DNA from: an uncultured Oscillibacter sp.
Lineage (GTDB): Bacteria > Bacillota > Clostridia > Oscillospirales > Oscillospiraceae
Direction: 5' to 3'
NCBI GenBank assembly: GCA_947365245.1
Contig: CANAWG010000015.1
Coordinates: 16,708 to 80,707 of the forward strand
DNA: 64,000 bases
Position 1 is the stretch's first letter. Every line of letters starts with the position of its first letter. The notes beneath the pieces were generated by a model. It did not search any database and was not told the DNA's origin. It was given only the letters and a program-made list of their open reading frames with translations. Shown here piece by piece: positions 11,162 through 18,495 of this stretch. Both the position numbers and the translations under genes were made by a program.

Positions 11162-11464
11162 TCACTTCATCAGCTTCTGGATTGTCGCCACCAGCTCGTC
11201 CAGGGTCTCCTCCCGGCCCTGGCGCACATCCCGGGCCACGCAGGTGCGGATGTGCTCCGCCAGCAGCTCCCGGCTGAAGGCGTTCAGCGCCGCGTTGGCG
11301 GCGGCCACCTGGGCCAGGATGTCCGGACAGTAGGCGCTCTTCTCCACCATGCCTCGGATGCCCCGGATCTGGCCCTCGATCCGGTTCAGGCGGTGGATCA
11401 GCCGCTTGTACTCCTCCGGGGACCGCTCTTTCCTCTTGTGACAGTCACAGCTCTGGGCTTCCAT
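11162..11464 (-). CDS. csoR: CsoR-family metal-sensing transcriptional repressor
   Basis: MEAQSCDCHKRKERSPEEYKRLIHRLNRIEGQIRGIRGMVEKSAYCPDILAQVAAANAALNAFSRELL.. CsoR/DUF156 with C-H-C ligands. Confidence 0.92.
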   Translation of the reverse strand: MEAQSCDCHKRKERSPEEYKRLIHRLNRIEGQIRGIRGMVEKSAYCPDILAQVAAANAALNAFSRELLAEHIRTCVARDVRQGREETLDELVATIQKLMK

Positions 11465-11486
11465 CGCAGCGCCTCCCAATCCACAA

Positions 11487-11529
11487 ATACCCCCACGGGG
11501 TATCTTCATCATATACCCCTCCCCGGTAT
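11487..11529. promoter_or_regulatory. Two CsoR-type operator dyads upstream of csoR-copA
   Basis: ATACCCCCACGGGGTAT (11487-11503) and ATACCCCTCCCCGGTAT (11513-11529), GC-rich dyads of the CsoR type. Confidence 0.75.
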
Positions 11530-11670
11530 TTGTCAAGAGGGTTCTGGAAGAGAATATTTCCCCCGGCACAGAAACTATTCCCCTTTGCGCACCGTTTCGC
11601 AAAAAATACCCAAAAAAACGACCATTTTTTATGAATAAACCCGAATTAATACAATTTACACAAAAAAGAA

Positions 11671-11839
11671 TTGACAATCCGCCGCTCGATGTGGTAAATG
11701 TATATAATTAAGCGCCTGGGTACATGGATGTTTCCAGGGTATCCCGCGAAAGTGACATCGTGAGTGGGGAAGAAGCGGCTTTGGCCGGTTCTTCTCCTCT
11801 CTTATATACTCTATCGGACACCGGGAGGAGGGTTTTTTC
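11671..11839 (+). promoter_or_regulatory. Promoter and structured leader upstream of mgtC-like pair
   Basis: TTGACA near 11671, 17-nt spacer, then -10 region; about 130-nt leader with hairpins and a CTCCTC..GAGGAG-GGTTTTTT attenuator/SD-sequestering candidate just before the ATG. Confidence 0.5.
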
Positions 11840-12565
11840 GTGATTGAGACAGTGAATTATCTGCGGCAGCTGAACATGGCGTCGCTGATGCTGCGGCTGA
11901 CGCTGGCCATGCTCTTCGGCGGCATGATCGGCCTGGAGCGGGGGCGGAAGGGCCGCCCGGCGGGCTTTCGCACCTATATGCTGGTTTGTCTGGGCGCGGC
12001 GCTGACCATGCTGCTGAGCCAATATGAGTACTATATGCTGGGCCACGGCTGGGCCCCCCTGGCGGCGGAGGTGGGCATCCGCACGGACGTGAGCCGCTTC
12101 GGCGCCCAGGTCATCAACGGCATCGGCTTTTTGGGCGCGGGCACCATCATCGTCACCGGCCGGCAGGAGGTCAAGGGCCTGACCACCGCGGCGGGCCTCT
12201 GGGCCTCCGCCTGCATGGGCCTGGCCATCGGCGCCGGGTTCTACGAGTGCGTGGCCATGGCTTTTTTGATGATCTTCCTCTCCGTCCGCTTCCTCTCCCC
12301 GCTGGAGCTCTTAATCATTGAAAACGCCCGGAATATGAACATCTACGTGGAGTTCCGCTCTCTGGACAACGTGGGTGAGATCATCGGCCGCATCAAAAAT
12401 CAGGGCGCGGAGATCTACGAGGCGGAGGTGGACCACGGCCAGGAGAGCGTCTCCCACCACCCCAACGCCGTCTTCGCCCTGCGGATGCGGCAAAAGGGCG
12501 GCCACGCCAAGCTGCTGGCCTCCATCTCCGAGATGGAGGACGTCTACATTGTCCACGATATCTGA
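11840..12565 (+). CDS. MgtC/SapB family membrane protein
   Basis: 241 aa, GGMIGLERGRKGRPAGFRTYMLVCLGAALTM...GFLGAGTIIVTGRQEVKGLTTAAGLWASA. Confidence 0.93.
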   Translation: MIETVNYLRQLNMASLMLRLTLAMLFGGMIGLERGRKGRPAGFRTYMLVCLGAALTMLLSQYEYYMLGHGWAPLAAEVGIRTDVSRFGAQVINGIGFLGAGTIIVTGRQEVKGLTTAAGLWASACMGLAIGAGFYECVAMAFLMIFLSVRFLSPLELLIIENARNMNIYVEFRSLDNVGEIIGRIKNQGAEIYEAEVDHGQESVSHHPNAVFALRMRQKGGHAKLLASISEMEDVYIVHDI

Positions 12566-12583
12566 GGAAAGGGGGCGGAGTGT

Positions 12584-13276
12584 ATGCTGCCGGTTTTTGA
12601 CTCTCTGCGGGATGTGACCTTTTTGTCCGTCACCGTCCGGATGCTGCTGGCCGTGCTCTGCGGCGGCATCATCGGCATTGAGCGGGAGTTTAAGCGCCGT
12701 CCCGCGGGCTTTCGCACCCACATCCTGATCTGCCTGGGGGCGGCCATGACCACCCTCACCAGCCAGTACCTCTACCTCTGCCTGGGGCAGTACACCGACA
12801 TAGCCCGCCTGGGCGCCCAGGTGGTGGCCGGCATCGGCTTCATCGGCGCGGGCACCATCATCGTCACCCGCCGCCAGCGGGTCAAGGGCCTGACCACCGC
12901 GGCGGGCCTCTGGGCCGCCGCCATCATCGGCCTGACCCTGGGCGGCGGCTTCTACGAGGGCGGCCTCTTCGCCACGGCGCTGATCCTCATCGCGGAGCTG
13001 CTGTTCTCCCGCCTGGAGTACCGGATGCTGAAAAACGCGCCGGAGATCAACCTCTATATCGAACACACCGACAAATCCTGCATCGAGGAGCTACTGCGCC
13101 TGTTCCGGGAGGCGGATATGAAGATTTTGAACATGGGCATCATCCGCTCCGACAGCACCGAACGGCACAACGCCTGCGCCATCTTCACCCTGCGGCTGCG
13201 CAAGGGCACCCACCAGGAGGACCTGATGGGGAAGATCCGCTCCATCCCCGGCGTGCTGTCTGTGCGGAAGCTCTGA
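12584..13276 (+). CDS. MgtC/SapB family membrane protein (tandem paralogue)
   Basis: 230 aa, same family motifs as the preceding gene. Confidence 0.93.
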   Translation: MLPVFDSLRDVTFLSVTVRMLLAVLCGGIIGIEREFKRRPAGFRTHILICLGAAMTTLTSQYLYLCLGQYTDIARLGAQVVAGIGFIGAGTIIVTRRQRVKGLTTAAGLWAAAIIGLTLGGGFYEGGLFATALILIAELLFSRLEYRMLKNAPEINLYIEHTDKSCIEELLRLFREADMKILNMGIIRSDSTERHNACAIFTLRLRKGTHQEDLMGKIRSIPGVLSVRKL

Positions 13277-13300
13277 CGTGCCGGAGCGTCAAATCGCGCA

Positions 13301-13336
13301 AACGGGGCCGCCCGCTCTTGGGCGGCCTCTTTTTTG
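13301..13336 (+). terminator. Intrinsic terminator after the mgtC pair
   Basis: GGCCGCCCGCTCTTGGGCGGCC followed by TCTTTTTT. Confidence 0.8.
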
Positions 13337-13500
13337 TCCATATAACAGGAATATACGTCCATAGCAAGCGGACATTTGTTAGAAAACGCAATTGACAACC
13401 CTGGAAACATGTGGTAAGGTAATACCAAATTGAAGAACGGCATATAAATTCCCAGGGAGGCAGTCCCCGAGGGGGCCTGGCGGAACCGGGAACCACTGTG

Positions 13501-13581
13501 GCTCTGGAGAAGCCCGGCCGGCCCGGGTACCGAAGGTGTAAGGCGGAAAACCGCCGAATCTCTCAGGTAAAAGGACAGAGC
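13501..13581 (+). promoter_or_regulatory. Glycine riboswitch aptamer
   Basis: GGCTCTGGAGAAGCC...TACCGAAGGTGTAAG...GAATCTCTCAGGTAAAAGGACAGAGC; P1 GCTCTG/CAGAGC closes. Confidence 0.92.
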
Positions 13582-13624
13582 GGACATTTCCGCCGGCGGC
13601 TGTGTGTACCGGCGGAGATTTCCC

Positions 13625-13649
13625 GGAGCTGCGCCCGCAGCTCCTTTTT
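13625..13649 (+). terminator. Leader terminator downstream of glycine riboswitch
   Basis: GGAGCTGCGCCCGCAGCTCCTTTTT between aptamer and start codon. Confidence 0.85.
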
Positions 13650-13678
13650 GCCGTTTAGACACAATTTTGGAGGGAAAT

Positions 13679-15109
13679 ATGGAGATTTTTGACGCGATTT
13701 TGGGATTTCTCAAGGGCCCCCTGAACGACTTTGCCTGGATGTACACGTTCCTCCCCTGCGCCATTTTGGGCGGACTGTTTCTGACGATCCGCTGCGGCGC
13801 CGTGCAGTTCGTCCACTTCGGCCACGCCATGAAGAACACCGTGGGAAAGATGTTCCAGAAGCAGAAGGCCGGCGCCGGCGCGGTGACGCCCCTGCAGGCC
13901 GTGACCACCGCCCTGTCCGCCACCGTGGGCACCGGCAACATCGTGGGCACGTCCCAGGCCATCGCCCTGGGCGGCTACGGCGCGGTGTTCTGGCTGTGGC
14001 TGGCGGCGCTGGTGGGCATGGTGACCAAGTACTCTGAGATCGTTCTGGCCGTCAAGTACCGGGAGCGGGACAGCAAGGGCGACTGGGTGGGCGGCCCCAT
14101 GTACTACATCTCCAAGGGCCTGGGCAAAAGCTGGAAGTGGCTGGCCATGCTCTACGCCGGCCTCGCCGCCCTGGCGTGCTTCGGCATCGGCAACATGTCC
14201 CAGGTGAACAGCATCACCGGCTCCGTTATCGGCGCTTTCGCCGCGTTCACCACCGTCTCCGCCAGCATGGAGATGGCCCTCAAGTGGATCATGGGCATCC
14301 TGCTGGCCGTGCTGGTGGCGGTGATTCTCCTGGGCGGCATCAAGCGCATCGGCGCCGTCACGGAGAAGCTGATCCCCTTTATGAGCATCTTCTACATCGT
14401 TTTTACCGCGATCGTCATCGCCGCTCACGCGGGCAGCATCCCCTCCGCCTTTCAGAAGATCTTCGCCACCGCTTTCACGCCCCAGGCCATGTTCGGCGCC
14501 ACCACCGGCATCGTCCTGAAAAACACCATCATCTGGGGCCTGCGGCGCAGTGCGTTCTCCAATGAGGCGGGCCTTGGCTCCGCGGCCATCGCCCACGCCG
14601 CGGCGGACACCAAGGGCCCCGTGAATCAGGGTCTGTACGGCATCTTCGAGGTATTCATCGACACCATCGTCATCTGCTCTCTCACCGCCCTGACCATCAT
14701 CTGCAGCGGCGTGGAGATCAGCTTCGGCGTGAAGCCCGGCAGCGAGCTGATTACCGCCTCCCTGGCCACCGTCTTCGGCGACAAGTTCGCGGCGCTGTTC
14801 ATCGCCATCGCCCTGGCCCTCTTCGCGTTCTCCACCGTGCTGGGCTGGTCCCTGTACGGCACCCGCTGCGTCCAGTACCTCTTCGGCCACAAGGACGTCC
14901 GGGGCCACCGGGCCGTCCGGGTGTTCCAGATGATCTTCATCCTGGTGGTGGTCATCGGCTGCGTGTCTCCCCTGGAGCTGGTGTGGGATGTGGCGGACAC
15001 GTTCAACGGCCTCATGGCCATCCCCAACTTCATCGGCCTCTTCGCCCTCTCCGGCGTGGTGGCCATGGAGACCAAAAAGTATTTCGGCAGCAGGAACAGC
15101 CTGCGCTGA
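13679..15109 (+). CDS. AGCS-family sodium:alanine/glycine symporter
   Basis: GAVTPLQAVTTALSATVGTGNIVGTSQAIALGG.. AGCS signature; ATG at 13679 after AGGGA. Confidence 0.95.
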   Translation: MEIFDAILGFLKGPLNDFAWMYTFLPCAILGGLFLTIRCGAVQFVHFGHAMKNTVGKMFQKQKAGAGAVTPLQAVTTALSATVGTGNIVGTSQAIALGGYGAVFWLWLAALVGMVTKYSEIVLAVKYRERDSKGDWVGGPMYYISKGLGKSWKWLAMLYAGLAALACFGIGNMSQVNSITGSVIGAFAAFTTVSASMEMALKWIMGILLAVLVAVILLGGIKRIGAVTEKLIPFMSIFYIVFTAIVIAAHAGSIPSAFQKIFATAFTPQAMFGATTGIVLKNTIIWGLRRSAFSNEAGLGSAAIAHAAADTKGPVNQGLYGIFEVFIDTIVICSLTALTIICSGVEISFGVKPGSELITASLATVFGDKFAALFIAIALALFAFSTVLGWSLYGTRCVQYLFGHKDVRGHRAVRVFQMIFILVVVIGCVSPLELVWDVADTFNGLMAIPNFIGLFALSGVVAMETKKYFGSRNSLR

Positions 15110-15125
15110 TTCCCCAAGCTGTGAA

Positions 15126-15157
15126 AGAGGCGTCCGCAGAGCGGACGCCTCTTTTTT
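15126..15157. terminator. Bidirectional-type terminator
   Basis: AAAGAGGCGTCCGCAGAGCGGACGCCTCTTTTTT. Confidence 0.8.
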
Positions 15158-15160
15158 CGT

Positions 15161-16432
15161 CTATCCGATTTCCTCCACGGCCCGGCGGATGTCCCCGGAG
15201 AGGTACAAGGACCCCAGGGCGCAGACCACGCCGCATTGCCCGGCGGCGTCCAACGCCAGCCGGACCCCCTCCCCTGCCGCGGCGCAGGGCCGGGCGGGGA
15301 CGCCCCGTTCCGCCAGAAGTTCCGCCAGCGCCTCCGCCTCCATGGCCCGGAGGCTCTCCGGCCGCAGGGTGAAGACCCGCTCCGCCAGGGGCACAATCGC
15401 GTCCAGCATGGCGGTCACATCCTTGTCCGCCAGCAGTCCCAGAAGGAATACCATCTTCCGCCCCGGGAACAGCGCCCGCAGGCTCTCTGCCGCCGCGGCC
15501 ATGCCGTGGGCGTTGTGGGCGCCGTCCAGCAAAAACACCGGCTCCCGCCGCAGCACCTCGAACCGTCCCGGCCAGCGTACCGACGCCAGCCCCCGGCGGA
15601 GGGCCTCCTCGGAGATCCGCCAGCCCTTTCCCCGGAGGACCTCCAGGGCGGTGATGGCCGCGGCGGCGTTTTTCAGCTGGCAGGCCCCCGGCAGGGGGAG
15701 GTACAGGTCCTCATAGGGGACGAAGTCGAACCGGGCCCCCTCCAGCCCCGCGGAGCGGGGACGCAGGCGGGAGAAGTCCACCTCCGTGAGGCGCGCCCCC
15801 CGCTCTTGGCAGACCCGGCGGAATACTTCGTCCGCCTCCGGGCACCCGCCATAGCTCACCACGTCTCCGCCGGGCTTGATAATCCCCGCCTTGGCGGCGG
15901 CCACGTCCGCCTGGGTGGGGCCCAGCAGCGCCACGTGGTCCATGCCCATGGCGGTGAGGACGGCGGCCTCCGGCACGTCGATGACGTTGGAGGCGTCCAG
16001 CGCGCCCCCCAGGCCCACCTCCAGCACAGAGATGTCACAGCCCTTCCTGCGGAAGTACAGCAGGGCGATGGCGGTAATCAGCTCAAACTCCGTGGGGTGC
16101 TCCGCCATGGCCTCCGCCGCGGGGCGGACCTCCTCCGCCAGCGACGCCAGCTCCCCGTCGGAGATCATCTCCCCGTCCACCTGGATCCGCTCGTGGAAGG
16201 TCATGAGATAGGGGGAGGTGTTCAGCCCCACCCGGTATCCGGCGGAGCAGAGCACGGCGGCGATGCAGGCGCAGGTGCTGCCCTTGCCGTTGGTGCCCGC
16301 CACGTGGACAAATTTCTGCCCCCGCTGGGGATCCCCCAGGGCGCGGAGCAGGGTCCGGATGCGGTCCAGCCCCGGGGCATGGCGCTCCCACTGGTGGGAG
16401 TGAATATACTCGATGGCCTCCCGTCCGGTCAC
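15161..16432 (-). CDS. folC: Bifunctional folylpolyglutamate synthase/dihydrofolate synthase
   Basis: FVHVAGTNGKGSTCACIAAVLCSAGYRVGLNTSPYL..., 423 aa. Confidence 0.95.
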   Translation of the reverse strand: MTGREAIEYIHSHQWERHAPGLDRIRTLLRALGDPQRGQKFVHVAGTNGKGSTCACIAAVLCSAGYRVGLNTSPYLMTFHERIQVDGEMISDGELASLAEEVRPAAEAMAEHPTEFELITAIALLYFRRKGCDISVLEVGLGGALDASNVIDVPEAAVLTAMGMDHVALLGPTQADVAAAKAGIIKPGGDVVSYGGCPEADEVFRRVCQERGARLTEVDFSRLRPRSAGLEGARFDFVPYEDLYLPLPGACQLKNAAAAITALEVLRGKGWRISEEALRRGLASVRWPGRFEVLRREPVFLLDGAHNAHGMAAAAESLRALFPGRKMVFLLGLLADKDVTAMLDAIVPLAERVFTLRPESLRAMEAEALAELLAERGVPARPCAAAGEGVRLALDAAGQCGVVCALGSLYLSGDIRRAVEEIG

Positions 16433-16448
16433 GGCGCGTCCCTCCCCC

Positions 16449-17000
16449 TTACGCCCGGGCCAGACCCTGGCGGCGCAGCAGCACGGCCATGGGCATGGCC
16501 ACGGTGGCCACGATCACGGCGATCAGCACGCCGGAGCCCAGACGGTAGAGCAGCTCACCGAAGACATAGGCCCGGGAGTAGTAATGGCAGATCCAGGCGT
16601 CCAGGGCGATGACGGCGGTGTTGGCGGCGGTGGTGCAAAGCGCCGCCAGCACGCAGACGGCGTACCCCAGCGCCGGACGGCGCTCCAGGGGGCGGTCCGT
16701 ACGGCGCAGCCGCCCGGCCGCAAGCCCGATGACCACCCCCCGCACCGCCGGAGGAATGAGCCACAGCGCCGTGGTGGCGGTGATGCCGTAGCCGCCGATA
16801 AGCTGGTTGATGAACTCCCCCGCCAGGGCCGTCAGGGCGGACTCCAGGGGGCCGAACAGCAGCGCCGAGAGCACCACCGGCAGCGAGGCGAAAGTGATGC
16901 GCAGATTCCCCGCCTTGATGGCGACGGTGTTGTTCAGCAGCACGTACAGCGCCGCCAGCATGGCGACGCGGCACAGGGCGCGGGTGCTCCATTTGGACAT
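16449..17000 (-). CDS. folT: ECF transporter S component, probable folate (FolT)
   Basis: 183 aa membrane protein MSKWSTRALCRVAMLAALYVLLNNTVAIKAGNLRITFASLPVVLSALLFGP...; THF riboswitch upstream and folC downstream. Confidence 0.82.
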   Translation of the reverse strand: MSKWSTRALCRVAMLAALYVLLNNTVAIKAGNLRITFASLPVVLSALLFGPLESALTALAGEFINQLIGGYGITATTALWLIPPAVRGVVIGLAAGRLRRTDRPLERRPALGYAVCVLAALCTTAANTAVIALDAWICHYYSRAYVFGELLYRLGSGVLIAVIVATVAMPMAVLLRRQGLARA

Positions 17001-17054
17001 AAAAATACCTCCTTCTGATACGGCAGTACGCCGCACAGAGGAGGACCCCTTCAT

Positions 17055-17175
17055 GCGGCAGCGGGATGCGGGACACACACTGCGGTTTCCCTTTCGTCCG
17101 GAAAGCAACTCCCCGTCTTCCCGGCACTGCGGACGGCCCTCGCCGCCCGTTGACACGCGTGTCCCTACTCTGCCT
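17055..17175 (-). promoter_or_regulatory. Tetrahydrofolate (THF) riboswitch
   Basis: Minus strand GGCAGAGTAGGGACACGCGTGTCAACGG...GCAGTGCCGGGAAGACGGGGAGTTGC...GACGAAAGGGAAACCGCAGTGTGTGTCCCGCATCCCGCTGCC; TATAAT just upstream. Confidence 0.85.
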
Positions 17176-17304
17176 GTTTCGCACCATTATACCGCTTTTT
17201 TTCAAAATAGCAACCCCTAAAAAACGCGGACAAAAGCGGACGGATTCCACCCGCGTCCGCCGGTGAGCTCCGTCCGCCCTTTACAGTATCCGCCGGTCGC
17301 GGCG

Positions 17305-18207
17305 TCACGCCATCTTCCGGTATTCCTCCAGCACCTGGTCCAGCAGCTCGCGGACGACCTCGAACGCGGCGCTGTCGGACTCGTCAAAGGGAAAGATCGC
17401 CTTGGGGGAGATCTCCACGCCCCGGTGCACCAGCAGCTTCTTAAAGAGCAGCGAGCAGCTGGAGCCCATCTCGTAGATGGGCATCAGCCGGTTCAGCAGG
17501 CCGCTCAGCTTCACGCCCCGGCTCAGGTCCCCCCTGTTCACGGAGCCGATCAGATCGCTCCAGATGTCCGGCACCACGTTGGCCAGACCCCCGATGGAGC
17601 CGCAGCCCCCGGATACCAGGTTATAGAAGAACTGGTCGTCAAATCCGGAGTACACCTCAAAGGGCAGCCCCTCCATCGCACGGCAGATCTGATTGGTGTG
17701 GCCCGCTTCCGCAACGGTGTCCTTGATCCCCACGATGTTGGGGTTTCGCTCCGCCAGGGCCCGCACGGTCCCGGCGGCGATGGAGTGTCCGCTGCGGGCG
17801 GGATAGTTGTAGATGTACAGATCCCCCCGCAGGTGCTTTGCCAGCGTGTCATAGTAGGTAAAGAGGTGCTCCTGGTCCATGCCGTAGTAGTAGGGCCCGA
17901 TGACCAGCGGGGCCCGGTAGCCCATGTCGTAGACGGCGTTGGACAGCTCCAGCGTCTGGTGGAAATTTGTGCTGCCCGTCCCGGCGTAGAGGGGCAGGCG
18001 GCCGTGGACGCACTCGGCATAAAAGGCCAGAAACGCCCGCTTTTCCGCCACAGTGAGCTCGGTGAACTCGCCGGTGGACCCCAGGACCAGAATCCCGTCC
18101 ACGCCGCTTTGGACCAGGTACTCCGCCACCTTGCGGTTGTCCTCGTAGTCCGGCTTTCCGTCGTGGTCGAAGACCGTGACCACCGGAACAATAATTTTAC
18201 TCATCAC
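17305..18207 (-). CDS. DapA/N-acetylneuraminate lyase family class I aldolase
   Basis: 300 aa (beta/alpha)8 aldolase, GSTGEFTELT, YNYPARSGHS, GIKDT motifs. Confidence 0.9.
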   Translation of the reverse strand: MMSKIIVPVVTVFDHDGKPDYEDNRKVAEYLVQSGVDGILVLGSTGEFTELTVAEKRAFLAFYAECVHGRLPLYAGTGSTNFHQTLELSNAVYDMGYRAPLVIGPYYYGMDQEHLFTYYDTLAKHLRGDLYIYNYPARSGHSIAAGTVRALAERNPNIVGIKDTVAEAGHTNQICRAMEGLPFEVYSGFDDQFFYNLVSGGCGSIGGLANVVPDIWSDLIGSVNRGDLSRGVKLSGLLNRLMPIYEMGSSCSLLFKKLLVHRGVEISPKAIFPFDESDSAAFEVVRELLDQVLEEYRKMA

Positions 18208-18311
18208 AGGTCCTCCCTGTATCGTCGTGTTGGAATCGGCCGGCCCGCGTCAAAGGCTTGACGCGGGCCGGGGATGCATGAATGGATCGGGGCGGCTCGA
18301 TGCTCACTCGT

Positions 18312-18495
18312 TATAGAGTCAGCGCACTTGAAAACCGGCAGGCGGCTTTCAAGGCGGACAGAGCGCGCCGGCACATAAAACGCGCTGTGCGCCTCAAACA
18401 AAGTCCGCCGCCTGGCCGTTTCACGGCCTGCCGCAGCGCTTCATGCTGCGGCGTTGAAAAGAGGCACTCGCTTCTTTTCAGCCGCGGTGGTTATA
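18312..18495 (-). repeat. Structured interspersed element, copy B (about 184 bp)
   Basis: Minus strand TGAAAAGAAG...CTCTTTTCA, GCCGCAGC..GCTGCGGC, GGCCGTGAAACGGCC, ...GTCCGCCTTGAAAGCCGCCTGCCGGTTTTCAAGTGCGCTGACTCTATA; homologous to copy A. Confidence 0.75.

Noticed and set aside
13655-14908. 417-aa minus-strand ORF opposite the AGCS gene
   Set aside because: Antisense shadow ORF with D/G/H-rich composition
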